Of a DNA stretch of 48,123 bases, positions 32,185 to 40,447 are shown in pieces. The position numbers and the translations under genes are program-made. A model generated the notes under the pieces. It was not told where the DNA came from. It did not search any database and was given only the letters and a program-made list of their open reading frames with translations. The number at the start of each line of letters is the position of its first letter. Position 1 is the stretch's first letter. This DNA comes from Lachnospiraceae bacterium (GTDB taxonomy: Bacteria; Bacillota; Clostridia; Lachnospirales; Lachnospiraceae), in assembly GCA_022791635.1 (NCBI GenBank), contig JAAVZL010000026.1:1-48123 (forward strand). Direction: 5' to 3'.

Positions 32185-33354
32185 ATGAACAAAAAAGAAA
32201 TATCAGAGATCAAAAAGCAGTTCACCCCAGAGCACTGCGCCCTGACCCGCATGTGCGGTTGCTATGTGGACGGGGAGAAGAATAAAAAGACAGAGATGCA
32301 AGAGGCCTTTTTGTCCCTGCCCGAGGAGGAAGCATTCAAATACTTTGAGATCTTTCGGAAGTCCCTGTCCGGAACCGTGGGAAAGAACCTTTTGAACCTG
32401 GAGTTCCCCCTGGACACGGAAATGCCCGGAGGCCCCCAGGAATTCCTGGTGAAGCTGAAAGCCAGCCGCCTGACCGAGGAAGCCCTGCTGGAGGCCTTCT
32501 ATGACCGGATCATAGAGACCTTCCCCTACGGAGAGAATTACCTGATTCTGCTGGTTCACGGGGCCTATGACATTCCGGGCCGCTCCTTGGACAATGAGGA
32601 GCTCTTCGATGCCTCCGACGAGGTTTACGAATACCTGCTCTGCACCATTTGCCCGGTAAAGCTTTCCAAGGCAGGCCTAAGCTATGATGCGGACGACAAC
32701 CGCTTCGGCGCCCGCACCAGAGACTGGCTGGTGGAGCTTCCCATGGCCGGCTTTCTCTTCCCGGCCTTTCAGGATCGGAGCACAGATCTCCACAGCATGC
32801 TCTACTATTCCAAAAATCCGGAGGAGCTAAATGAGATCTTTGCGGAGAGCATGTTCGGCTGCCCCATGCCCATGACCGCAGGAGGACAGAAGGAGACCTT
32901 CAACGCCATTGTGGAGGAGACCCTTGGGGAAGACTGCGACTACGAGGCAGTCCGAAATATCCACGAAAAGCTCCACGAGCTGGTGGAGGAGCGAAAGGAC
33001 GAGCCGGAGCCCGTAACCCTTAATAAGCAGGAGGTAAAAGAGATTCTGGCCGCCAGCGGCGTAGAGGCAGAAAAGCTTACGGATCTTGAGGAGCGCTACG
33101 AGGTCACAGCAGGAGACCAGACGGAATTTCTGGCCGCCAACGTGATGAATACCCGGAAATTTGAGATCAAGACGCCGGATATCGTAATTCAGGTAAATCC
33201 CGAGCGGGCAGATCTGGTGGAAACCCGCATGATTGACGGGCGTCAGTGCCTGGTCATCGCAGTAGACGACCATGTGGAGGTCAACGGAATTTCCGCAAAA
33301 ACCATGAAAACAGGAGTGAGAAATCTATATGCAGGAACAGCTGACGAAGAGTGA
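32185..33354 (+). CDS. DUF4317 protein
   Basis: A 389-residue cytoplasmic protein starting MNKKEISEIKKQFTPEHCAL and continuing TRMCGCYVDGEK, the characteristic opening of DUF4317, a Clostridia family of unknown function. ATG 32185 has AAGGAG twelve bases upstream. An in-frame ATG at 32149 has AAAGGA and is a possible alternative, but it adds a non-conserved extension. The composition is acidic, with no membrane segment. It starts 46 bases after the GTPase-nuclease gene and overlaps greA by 26 bases, so these three genes may form an operon with a translation and transcription theme. Confidence 0.85.
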   Translation: MNKKEISEIKKQFTPEHCALTRMCGCYVDGEKNKKTEMQEAFLSLPEEEAFKYFEIFRKSLSGTVGKNLLNLEFPLDTEMPGGPQEFLVKLKASRLTEEALLEAFYDRIIETFPYGENYLILLVHGAYDIPGRSLDNEELFDASDEVYEYLLCTICPVKLSKAGLSYDADDNRFGARTRDWLVELPMAGFLFPAFQDRSTDLHSMLYYSKNPEELNEIFAESMFGCPMPMTAGGQKETFNAIVEETLGEDCDYEAVRNIHEKLHELVEERKDEPEPVTLNKQEVKEILAASGVEAEKLTDLEERYEVTAGDQTEFLAANVMNTRKFEIKTPDIVIQVNPERADLVETRMIDGRQCLVIAVDDHVEVNGISAKTMKTGVRNLYAGTADEE

Positions 33355-33829
33355 TGTGGCAAAGATCGAGGCAGAAATCGAGCACCGAAAGCTGGTGGTG
33401 CGAAAAGAGGCCATCGAGGCCGTAAAAGAGGCAAGGTCCCACGGCGACCTAAGCGAGAACTTTGAGTATTATGCGGCCAAGCGTGACAAGAACCGCAACG
33501 AGAGCCGGATTCGCTACCTGGAGCGGATGCTGCGGACAGCCCGGATTGTCTCAGACGAATCCGACGCAGACGAGGTAGGCTTAAACAACCTGGTAGAGCT
33601 CTATTTTGAGGAAGACGACGAAACAGAACAGGTAAAGCTGGTCACCTCCATCCGCGGAAACTCCCTGGACGGCCGCATCAGCATCGAGTCCCCTCTGGGA
33701 AAGGCCATCCGGGGACACAAGGTAGGCGATCGGGTCCACGTTCAGGTAAACGAGGGATACGGGTATGAGGTGATCATCAAGTCCATCGATAAATCCGGAG
33801 ATGACGACGACGGAATCCGCGGATTTTAA
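33329..33829 (+). CDS. greA: Transcription elongation factor GreA
   Basis: A 166-residue Gre factor. The N-terminal coiled coil has the conserved GDLSENFEYYAAKRDKN tip (Asp and Glu that enter the RNA polymerase channel to stimulate transcript cleavage). The C-terminal FKBP-like domain has SPLGKAIRGHKVGDRV. Length is slightly above the usual 158 because of an acidic Asp-rich tail. It overlaps the end of the DUF4317 gene, with CAGGAG upstream, suggesting translational coupling. Confidence 0.95.
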   Translation: MQEQLTKSDVAKIEAEIEHRKLVVRKEAIEAVKEARSHGDLSENFEYYAAKRDKNRNESRIRYLERMLRTARIVSDESDADEVGLNNLVELYFEEDDETEQVKLVTSIRGNSLDGRISIESPLGKAIRGHKVGDRVHVQVNEGYGYEVIIKSIDKSGDDDDGIRGF

Positions 33830-33832
33830 GGA

Positions 33833-33861
33833 TTGAAGCCGCCATATCCGCTTAGTATACC
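33833..33861 (+). promoter_or_regulatory. Promoter of the flavin reductase gene
   Basis: TTGAAG (33833-33838), 17 bases, TATACC (33856-33861) just after the greA stop codon. Confidence 0.5.
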
Positions 33862-33893
33862 ACTCACAAAAAATAAAAAGGAGGAATTCACAC

Positions 33894-34511
33894 ATGAAAG
33901 TATTACTAATTAACGGAAGCCCCCATGCAAAGGGCAACACCTACATCGCGCTCCACGAGATGGAGAAGATTTTCACAGCGGAGGGCGTGGAGACAGAGCT
34001 GATCCACATCGGCAACAAGGCCATCCGAGGCTGCATTGCCTGCGGCTCCTGCGTCAAAAAAGGAGCATGCGTTTTTGAAGACCTGGTAAACGAGACAGCG
34101 CCAAAATTCGAAGCCTGCGACGGCCTGGTAGTGGGAAGCCCCGTATACTACGCTTCCGCAAACGCTACCCTGATTGCATTTTTAGACCGTCTGTTCTACA
34201 GTACAGCCTTCGACAAGACCATGAAGGTAGGAGCCAGCGTAGCGGCTGCAAGAAGAGGAGGACTTTCCGCAACCTTTGATGAGCTCAACAAATATTTCGC
34301 CATTTCCGGAATGCCCATTGCCCCCAGCCAGTACTGGAACAGCATTCACGGCAGAACCCAGGGCGAGGCAGCCCAGGATGCAGAAGGCCTGCAGACCATG
34401 CGTACCTTGGCAAGAAACATGACCTTCCTCATGAAGAGCATATCCCTAGGAAAAGAAACCTACGGACTGCCCGAGCGTGAGACACCACAGGCAACACATT
34501 TTATTCGCTAA
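33894..34511 (+). CDS. NAD(P)H-dependent FMN reductase / flavodoxin-fold protein
   Basis: A 205-residue flavodoxin-like protein. The phosphate-binding loop is LINGSPHAKGNT near the N-terminus, followed by a cysteine-rich stretch CIACGSCVKKGAC typical of the iron-sulfur-flavoprotein-like NADPH-dependent reductases, and VVGSPVYYASANA near the flavin ring. It likely reduces FMN, quinones or other electrophiles. AAAGGAGG precedes the ATG. The stop overlaps the stop of the convergent LysR gene by four bases. Confidence 0.88.
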   Translation: MKVLLINGSPHAKGNTYIALHEMEKIFTAEGVETELIHIGNKAIRGCIACGSCVKKGACVFEDLVNETAPKFEACDGLVVGSPVYYASANATLIAFLDRLFYSTAFDKTMKVGASVAAARRGGLSATFDELNKYFAISGMPIAPSQYWNSIHGRTQGEAAQDAEGLQTMRTLARNMTFLMKSISLGKETYGLPERETPQATHFIR

Positions 34512-35413
34512 AAAGATAGCGAGGTATCAGAAAACTCCCTGACAGCACAGTACTGAAGCACCGCCTCCAACTGCGGCGAAACCCACTTATCCCGATGATA
34601 AAGAAGCTGCTTCCAGATCTCCACTTCAAAATCCGTTACATTCAGACGGACAATGGTTCCGGCTTCCACATCCTGCCGGGTTACATAATCCGGAAGAAAA
34701 GAAATACCAGCGCCCTCCCCAATAAGAGAACAAATAAGCCGCGCACTCCCCATTTCCAAAACCGGCGTAACCTCCAACGAGCGCTCCGCCAACCCCTCAT
34801 CCAAAAGCCGCCGATAGCTCATCCCCTTCTCCGTCAAAAGAAAGGGCCAAGACAGCAGCTCCGCCACAGCCAGAGAAGAGCGCCGTGCCAGCGGGCAGCC
34901 GGCAGAAGCAACAAAATGCATCTTCACCCGCTCCTCCCGGAAAATCACATACTCCCTGTCATAAATATGACTGTCCAGAGTTAAAATCGCATCCGCCTCA
35001 TTATGATTCAGCAGCCGGAACATTTCCCCCGTTCCGGCTGCCGTGATCTTGAGCGTAATCCCAGGATGCTGCCGGCAAAAATCAGAAAAGCTCCCGCCCA
35101 AAAGAGAATCACAGAGAGAATCCGCCATAGCCAGCCGAACATGCCCCTTAAGCTCCTCATACTCTTCCATATTTTGGGTAAGCTCTAAAGTCATCCTGCG
35201 GATCTGGTGAGCATAATTAAGAACCTCCCGCCCCTTCTCCGTGAGAGCCACCGTATGATGAATCCGCTCAAAAAGCTGCGCATTCAGCTCCTCCTCCAGC
35301 TGCCGTATCTGAAAAGAAACCGTAGACTGAGAATACCCAAGAGCCACCGCCGCCTTCGTAAAACTATTCAACTCCGCCACATGAATAAAAGTAGTCAAAT
35401 TCTTCAGATCCAA
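34508..35413 (-). CDS. LysR-family transcriptional regulator (TTG start)
   Basis: A 301-residue regulator with an N-terminal winged helix (LTTFIHVAELNSFTKAAVAL, SQSTVSFQIRQLEEEL) and a substrate-binding domain. The start is taken as TTG 35413, because LysR proteins begin a few residues before this motif; GGGGGA lies about five bases upstream. The frame is open to 35689 but that part encodes repeats and an intergenic repeat. It is divergent from the amino-acid symporter gene, a usual target arrangement. Its codons end in G or T, unlike the convergent flavin reductase, whose codons end in C or A. Confidence 0.9.
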   Translation of the reverse strand: MDLKNLTTFIHVAELNSFTKAAVALGYSQSTVSFQIRQLEEELNAQLFERIHHTVALTEKGREVLNYAHQIRRMTLELTQNMEEYEELKGHVRLAMADSLCDSLLGGSFSDFCRQHPGITLKITAAGTGEMFRLLNHNEADAILTLDSHIYDREYVIFREERVKMHFVASAGCPLARRSSLAVAELLSWPFLLTEKGMSYRRLLDEGLAERSLEVTPVLEMGSARLICSLIGEGAGISFLPDYVTRQDVEAGTIVRLNVTDFEVEIWKQLLYHRDKWVSPQLEAVLQYCAVREFSDTSLSF

Positions 35414-35424
35414 AGCAATCCCCC

Positions 35425-35460
35425 ATTCCCAAAATAATTCCCAAGGCAATTCCCAAACTA
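35425..35460. repeat. Three tandem 12-bp repeats upstream of lysR
   Basis: ATTCCCAA occurs at 35425, 35437 and 35449 with a fixed 12-base period; the four bases between vary. In the lysR mRNA these give three GGGAAT stretches just ahead of the start codon, which could offer several weak ribosome sites. Confidence 0.6.
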
Positions 35461-35488
35461 AAAATTTTCCCCAAAATTCAGAAACTGA

Positions 35489-35604
35489 CCGACGCAGGGG
35501 AGGAGGGCCGCCCCGATCAGGAGTTATCCTAAGGGGTACCAAGCAAGGCTTGGTGGATTCCTTAGGATCTAGGTGGCGGTTCTTGCCCGGAGCCTGCACA
35601 GCCT
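35489..35604. repeat. GC-rich dispersed repeat, family B, copy 1 (with insertion)
   Basis: This shares GCAGGGGAGGAGGGCCGCC and GGTGGCGGTTCTTGCCCGGA with the copy at 45242-45344. In this copy about 50 extra bases separate the two blocks and form their own hairpin (ATCCTAAGG/CCTTAGGAT enclosing CCAAGC/GCTTGG). It lies in the lysR-symporter divergent region. Confidence 0.7.
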
Positions 35605-35697
35605 TCCGAATAGGCAAAAACCAACATCCCCCCAAAGCGCAATCCTCATAACCAATATAAATCGAATATTTCAATACCAAACATCGCATTTATCAAT

Positions 35698-35726
35698 TTT
35701 ACAGATACCCCTCTATACTATATACT
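35698..35726 (+). promoter_or_regulatory. Promoter of the amino-acid symporter gene
   Basis: TTTACA (35698-35703), 17 bases, TATACT (35721-35726). A second TATACT at 35714-35719 offers an alternative. About 90 bases of leader precede the ATG. Confidence 0.6.
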
Positions 35727-35818
35727 AAATACAAAAGAATTACAACCAACAACAAACCCCTCTGCGAGCTGCCTAATAACAAGGCAGCCCAGCCCACTAC
35801 TACAAAAGGAAAAACATC

Positions 35819-37213
35819 ATGGCCATTTTTCAAGCAATCTATCACTGTCTCTGGGGCGATCTCTTCACCATCCCCCTCCCCGGCGGAAGCACCCTGGGAA
35901 TCTCCCTTCTGGTGCTGATCCTAATCCCTTCCGGTATCTACTTCACCCTCCGAACCCGTTTCCTCCCCTTCCGCCTCTTTCCAGAAATGCTGCGGATTAC
36001 GGCAGAAAAACGCTACAAATCCAGAGAAGGAGCCATCTCCGGCGTCCAGGCCCTGATTGTATCCACAGCCACCCGTGTAGGCATGGGCAACCTGGTAGGC
36101 GTCGTAGCCGCCATCTCCCTGGGAGGAGCAGGAGCCGTATTCTGGATGTGGGTGACGGCTCTTCTGGGAGCCTCCACCGCCTTTATTGAGGCCACCCTGG
36201 CCCAGCTCTACAAGGAAAAGGATCCCCTCTACGGCGGCTACCGCGGCGGCCCTGCCTACTATATCCATCACCTCTTTGTAAAGCCGGGAAGCACAAAGAA
36301 AAAATCCGTCATTGCCATACTATTTGCCCTGTCCGGCCTAATCTGCTGGTGCGGCATCAGCCAAGTCATCGGCAATTCCGTATCCTCGGCCTTTTACAAT
36401 GCCTTTCAGATACCGCCCCTTTATACCACCATTGTGCTGGTAGCCATATCCGCAGTCATCGTACTACGCAAATACGCCACCGTCAGGGTCCTGGACATTG
36501 TAGTGCCGGTAATGGCCGTATTATATTTCGTATTTACCATCTTTATCATGATCAAAAACGCCTCCCTGCTTCCAAGCGTGTTCCGGCAGATCTTCGAGGA
36601 AGCCTTCGGAATCCGCCAGGCCGTGGCAGGCGGATTTGGAGCAGTGCTGATGAACGGCGCCAAGAGAGGCCTCTTTTCCAATGAAGCCGGCTCCGGTTCC
36701 GCCCCCTGTGCGGCAGCGGCAGCCGATATCAGCCATCCCGCCAAGGAAGGCCTTCTGCAGGCCCTGGGCGTATTCATCGACACTCTGGTGATCTGCACCT
36801 GCTCCGCCATGATTATGCTGCTGACCCCGGCGGGAATGACCGAGGGCCTTGCAGGCATGGACTTGCTGCAGAAGGCCATGGGCCACCACCTGGGAACATT
36901 CGGCGTGATTTTTATTGCCGTGATCCTGTGGCTGTTCAGCTTTTCCACCTTTATCGGAATTCTGTTCTATGCCAGACCCAACGTGGCCTATCTCTTCGGC
37001 GACAACTGGCTGTCCCAGACCCTCTATAAAGTCCTGGCCCTGATCATGCTCTTCGTAGGAGGGCTGGCCGCCTACACCTTTGTGTGGGATCTGGGAGATG
37101 TGGGAGTAGGCCTGATGACCGTATTTAACATGATAGCCCTCTTCCCCATGGCGCATCATGCCCTGGATTCCCTGAGGGATTATGAGGAAAAACGGAAAGC
37201 AAATATTTCATAA
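35819..37213 (+). CDS. Sodium:alanine symporter family protein (AGCS)
   Basis: A 464-residue inner-membrane transporter with about ten to eleven segments. AGCS signatures are VGMGNLVGVVAAISLGGAGAVFWMW and NGAKRGLFSNEAGSGSAP. It imports alanine or glycine with a cation. ATG 35819 follows AAAAGGA. It is divergent from a LysR regulator that may control it. Codons end strongly in C. Downstream lies a short remnant of a PII-like gene. Confidence 0.93.
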   Translation: MAIFQAIYHCLWGDLFTIPLPGGSTLGISLLVLILIPSGIYFTLRTRFLPFRLFPEMLRITAEKRYKSREGAISGVQALIVSTATRVGMGNLVGVVAAISLGGAGAVFWMWVTALLGASTAFIEATLAQLYKEKDPLYGGYRGGPAYYIHHLFVKPGSTKKKSVIAILFALSGLICWCGISQVIGNSVSSAFYNAFQIPPLYTTIVLVAISAVIVLRKYATVRVLDIVVPVMAVLYFVFTIFIMIKNASLLPSVFRQIFEEAFGIRQAVAGGFGAVLMNGAKRGLFSNEAGSGSAPCAAAAADISHPAKEGLLQALGVFIDTLVICTCSAMIMLLTPAGMTEGLAGMDLLQKAMGHHLGTFGVIFIAVILWLFSFSTFIGILFYARPNVAYLFGDNWLSQTLYKVLALIMLFVGGLAAYTFVWDLGDVGVGLMTVFNMIALFPMAHHALDSLRDYEEKRKANIS

Positions 37214-37230
37214 AAAATTCATTCGTCTTT

Positions 37231-37359
37231 TCCGGAAAGAGCAGCCTGATTCTGATTGTGGCAAATCAGGGGCATACTAACGAGATTATGAATACGGCCC
37301 GGGCCGCGGGAGCCATGATTTGTTCCGTTGGAATTGATCATATGGTTCGTTTAGGGTAG
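37231..37359 (+). pseudogene. C-terminal remnant of a PII-like nitrogen regulator gene
   Basis: A reading frame without a start encodes KSSLILIVANQGHTNEIMN followed by TARAAGA and a divergent tail, stopping at TAG 37357-37359. The VANQGH and MNTARAAGA blocks resemble the C-terminal half of P-II-type proteins, where AGG-TVIHARGTG should follow; here that loop is lost (AMICSVGIDH). Nothing upstream encodes the rest, so this looks like what is left after a deletion. Confidence 0.5.
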
Positions 37360-37452
37360 CAGAAAAAGTCGGAGAAATCAAAAATTTCAGTCGTCTTTTT
37401 TCCTGTTTTATAGTAGAATAGAGTTATCGCATGAAAAGACGGGAGAAAAAGA

Positions 37453-38301
37453 ATGAGCAGTACAAACACAGTGCCCTTTGTAAAATGGGCCGGAGGAAAG
37501 CGGCAGCTGCTGGAGTCCTTAAGCATCCGCATGCCGGACCAATATAAGGATTACTATGAGCCCTTTGTGGGAGGTGGAGCCCTGTTGTTCCACCAGAAGC
37601 CTGCCTGGGCCTTTATCAATGATATCAACCGGGAGCTGATTCACACCTACACGGAGATTCGGGATCACATGGATCCGTTGGCCGTTCTTTTAAGCTCTAT
37701 GGATCAGGTGACCTGTACTAAGGAATTTTACTATGAAATGCGGGAGCGCTATAATGAGAAGCTGAAGGCAAGGGATTACGATACGGAGATGGCGGCTCTC
37801 TTTATTTACCTGAACAAGCACTGCTTTAACGGTCTTTACCGGGTAAATCAAAAGGGGCAGTTTAATGTACCCTGGAATCAGAAGGAGCAGGTCCGCTCGG
37901 TGGATGTGGAGAATATCAAGCAGGTCTCTTATTACCTGAAGTCTGTGACGATTACCTGTCAGGATTTTGAAAAATCTCTGGAGACGGTGAAGAAGGGGGA
38001 TTTTATCTATTTTGACAGTCCTTATGCTCCCTTGAATCCTGCCTCCTTTGATGCTTACACTAAGGAGGGGTTTACGGAGGAGGAGCACAGGCGTCTGGCA
38101 AGGGTGTTTGGGGAGCTGTCGAAGAGGGGCTGCTATTGTATGCTTACCAATCACAATACGGAGCTTATCCGGGAGCTCTACCAGGAGTTCCTTATGGAGG
38201 AGGTGGATGTGCGCCGGGCTATTAACTCTGATCCGAAGAAGCGGGTGGGAAAAGAGGTTATTATTCGGAACTACGGGGAAGTGGTTTCCTTTGAAGCTTA
38301 A
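37453..38301 (+). CDS. Orphan Dam-family adenine-N6 DNA methyltransferase
   Basis: A 282-residue alpha-class methyltransferase. The order is FVKWAGGKRQLL (motif X), YEPFVGGGALLF (motif I, SAM binding), NDINRELIHTY, and catalytic motif IV as D188-S-P-Y191. The usual form is DPPY, so a Ser replaces the first Pro. The closest general type is the Dam/DpnM group (GATC methylation), but specificity cannot be read from sequence. No restriction endonuclease gene is adjacent. GGGAG precedes the ATG. A possible TAGAAT -10 lies at 37414-37419. Confidence 0.9.
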   Translation: MSSTNTVPFVKWAGGKRQLLESLSIRMPDQYKDYYEPFVGGGALLFHQKPAWAFINDINRELIHTYTEIRDHMDPLAVLLSSMDQVTCTKEFYYEMRERYNEKLKARDYDTEMAALFIYLNKHCFNGLYRVNQKGQFNVPWNQKEQVRSVDVENIKQVSYYLKSVTITCQDFEKSLETVKKGDFIYFDSPYAPLNPASFDAYTKEGFTEEEHRRLARVFGELSKRGCYCMLTNHNTELIRELYQEFLMEEVDVRRAINSDPKKRVGKEVIIRNYGEVVSFEA

Positions 38302-38325
38302 GGAAAGTTAAGGGAAATTTCGGAC

Positions 38326-38393
38326 GGCAAAGTCACTCTCATTATATGTGTGTCGAAGTGACTTTGCCCTTCAGTGCCGTCGTGCAGTGACTA
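38326..38393 (+). repeat. Short dispersed repeat, family C, copy 2, with its own hairpin
   Basis: 38348-38393 matches 3093-3138. Here it is preceded by GGCAAAGTCACT (38326-38337), which pairs with AGTGACTTTGCC (38357-38368) inside the repeat, giving a 12-bp stem with a 19-base loop. The first copy lacks that left half. Confidence 0.65.
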
Positions 38394-38402
38394 TAAAAAA
38401 GG

Positions 38403-38448
38403 AAAAAATGGCTCTGCCGCGAAATAAGCCAGCAGAGCCATTTTTTTT
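38403..38448. terminator. Bidirectional intrinsic terminator between dam-like gene and lrgB
   Basis: AAAAAATGGCTCTGC (38403-38417) pairs with GCAGAGCCATTTTTT (38432-38446), so it has A- and T-runs on both sides. The loop, CGCGAAATAAGCCA, resembles the arm of the long-hairpin family (CGCAAAATAAGCC in copies 1 and 7). Confidence 0.85.
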
Positions 38449-38488
38449 ATGCACACGGGCGCCCGGCGCATGGGGATATGTAGGGAAA

Positions 38489-39172
38489 TTAATGTAGGAA
38501 GACCATGGATGCAAGTACGGTGATAATTCCGCAGATGCCTATGGCCAGTCCGCTCATGGCGCCTTCTGTCTCTCCGAGCTGCAGGGCCCGGGAGGTGCCT
38601 ACCGCATGGCTGCAGGCGCCGATGGAAAGTCCGGCGGCAACCGGATCCTTGACCCGGAAGAGACGGATTAGAAAGGGTGCCAGGATGCTGCCTAGGATGC
38701 CGGTGAAAATTACGGCAATTACGGTTACTGGAACTATTCCTCCGTGGGCGCTGCTCACCTCTACGGCAATGGGGGTGGTGATGGACTTGGGGATCAGGGA
38801 GGCTGTCATGGCCTCGTCCAGGTGGAATAGCCGGCAGAGCAGCCAGACGCTTCCCATAGAGGTGAGGGAGCCTACCGTGCATCCTACCACAATGGGCAGC
38901 CAGTTTTCCTTTAATATGGAAAGCTTGCTGTAGACAGAGACAGCCAGGCATGCGGTGGCGGGGGCCAGAAACATATTGATGACGGCACCGCCCACGTTGT
39001 AGCTTTCGTAGGGAATTTTAAGGAGTGACAGGAGGCCTACAATCAGCAAAATGGCAATCAGGAGGGGATTAATAAGGGTGGATTTCAGCTGCTCCTTAAG
39101 CTTTATCCCAAGCCAGAAGGCCAGGATGCTGACAGCGATGCCGAAAAAGGGAGAGTTCCACCATTCAGTCAT
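38489..39172 (-). CDS. lrgB: LrgB/CidB-family membrane protein
   Basis: A 227-residue membrane protein with about six to seven segments. Family blocks: NPLLIAILLIVGLL, SLIPKSITTPIAVEVS and GACSHAVGTSRALQLGETEGAMSG, the last very conserved in LrgB. LrgAB/CidAB act in export of small metabolites such as pyruvate and in control of autolysis. The start overlaps the end of lrgA by eight bases. It is the last gene of the leftward SDR-lrgA-lrgB operon. Confidence 0.93.
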   Translation of the reverse strand: MTEWWNSPFFGIAVSILAFWLGIKLKEQLKSTLINPLLIAILLIVGLLSLLKIPYESYNVGGAVINMFLAPATACLAVSVYSKLSILKENWLPIVVGCTVGSLTSMGSVWLLCRLFHLDEAMTASLIPKSITTPIAVEVSSAHGGIVPVTVIAVIFTGILGSILAPFLIRLFRVKDPVAAGLSIGACSHAVGTSRALQLGETEGAMSGLAIGICGIITVLASMVFLH

Positions 39173-39536
39173 GTTTTTTGCCTCCCTTCCTGTGAAGTAG
39201 AAGTATGGTAAGCCGGATGCTGTATGCTGTGGCGGCGAAGGTGATCACTGTGGTCACGGTACAGATTACCACCAGGGGAAGCCAGCTGGCTTTCAGAATG
39301 TCCAGGTAGTTGATTACGTTTACCCCTGCGGGAATAAAGAAAAAGGCCATATTTTCCAATAGAAAATCGGACTTTTCCCGAATATGCTCTACCTTTAAAA
39401 GACCGGTGATAAGGCAGAGCAGCAGAATCAGCATGGCGATGACGCTGGCCGGAAAGGCAAAGGGAAGCAGGTTTTCTACTACGGTTCCCAGCCAGCAGAT
39501 GGAAAAAATAATTCCAAATTGTTTGATGATTTTCAT
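39165..39536 (-). CDS. lrgA: LrgA/CidA-family holin-like protein
   Basis: A protein of 123 residues from ATG 39536, six bases after AAGGAG on the minus strand. It has about four membrane segments. The pattern PFAFPASVIAMLILLLCL followed by FFIPAGVNVI is that of LrgA. It works with LrgB, whose gene it overlaps. The SDR gene ends 26 bases upstream, so it is probably read from the same promoter. Confidence 0.92.
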   Translation of the reverse strand: MKIIKQFGIIFSICWLGTVVENLLPFAFPASVIAMLILLLCLITGLLKVEHIREKSDFLLENMAFFFIPAGVNVINYLDILKASWLPLVVICTVTTVITFAATAYSIRLTILLLHRKGGKKHD

Positions 39537-39562
39537 GAGGCGCTCCTTAGTTTGTATACACG

Positions 39563-40297
39563 TTAGATCCACCCGCCGTCAAGCTTTATGATTTGCCCGG
39601 TAAGGTAGGGGGGCTGTAAGGCGAGGGAAAAGGCAAGCTCTGCCACCTCCCCCGGAGTGCCAAAGCGTCCGGCGGGAATCTCTCCGGCGATGGCTAGGCG
39701 CTCTTCCTTGGTAAAGCAGGCGTTCATGTCCGTATCAATGGCGCCGCAGGCAATGGCATTGACGGAAATGCGGCTTGGAGCCAGCTCCTTGGCAAGAGCC
39801 TTGGTGAGGGCGTTGACTGCGCCCTTGGAGGCGGAGTAGGCTGTCTCACAGGAGGCCCCCACACAGCCCCACACAGAGGAAATATTGATGACGGAACCGG
39901 CTTTCTGCCTCAGCATGTGGGGCAGAGCCTGCTGGGTGCACAGAAAAACAGAGGTGGCATTGGTCCGCATCACAGACTCCCAGTCCTCCAGAGAAAGATC
40001 CGTAAAGAGCCCAACCCTGGAGATTCCAACATTGTTTACCAGAACGTCGATTCCACCGAAGTAAGATTCCGCCTGATGAAAGCAGGAACGGACATCCGCT
40101 TCCTGTCCCATATCGCCTACAAAGGTGTGGCAGGTGATTCCGAAGCCGGTGTGTAGCTTTTCTGCCAGCTCTTCTATGCGTTCCCGGGAGTGGATGCAGG
40201 TGAGTATGAGATTCCAGCCTTCTGAGGCGAATTTTTCTGCCGTGGCAGCTCCGATGCCCCTGGAGGCGCCGGTGATCAGTGCGGTGTGCAGTTTCAT
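39563..40297 (-). CDS. Short-chain dehydrogenase/reductase, FabG-like
   Basis: A protein of 244 residues from ATG 40297, with GGGGGGAG upstream. It is a classical SDR: cofactor loop TGASRGIG (9-16), NNVG (88-91), catalytic Ser in NISS at about 140, and Y154-SAS-K158. The closest general type is 3-oxoacyl-ACP reductase, but the substrate could be another ketone. It is the first gene of the operon with lrgAB, an unusual partner set, and has a leader of about 140 bases. Confidence 0.88.
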   Translation of the reverse strand: MKLHTALITGASRGIGAATAEKFASEGWNLILTCIHSRERIEELAEKLHTGFGITCHTFVGDMGQEADVRSCFHQAESYFGGIDVLVNNVGISRVGLFTDLSLEDWESVMRTNATSVFLCTQQALPHMLRQKAGSVINISSVWGCVGASCETAYSASKGAVNALTKALAKELAPSRISVNAIACGAIDTDMNACFTKEERLAIAGEIPAGRFGTPGEVAELAFSLALQPPYLTGQIIKLDGGWI

Positions 40298-40442
40298 GGG
40301 TCTTCTCTCCCCCCTGTTTGAAATCTTGCAGGATTTTTTGAAAAGGCACCAGCCGCCGCGTGTTCCTCCGGGATATGCGATATGTTTGAACCGAGACACC
40401 GGCGATACAGTGAAACTGCACTCCTCCCGGAACTGATGCCGG
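40298..40442 (-). promoter_or_regulatory. Long leader of the SDR-lrgAB operon, possible structured RNA
   Basis: About 140 bases separate the promoter from ATG 40297. In the minus-strand RNA TTCCGGGA (near the 5' end) can pair with TCCCGGA downstream, and AAATC/GATTT forms a small hairpin nearer the gene. I could not match it to a known riboswitch class. No terminator is seen. Confidence 0.3.
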
Positions 40443-40447
40443 ATCTT

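Noticed and set aside
35414..35689. 92-residue N-terminal extension of the LysR protein
   Set aside because: It would encode Trp-rich repeats and intergenic repeat family B; LysR proteins start at the winged helix.
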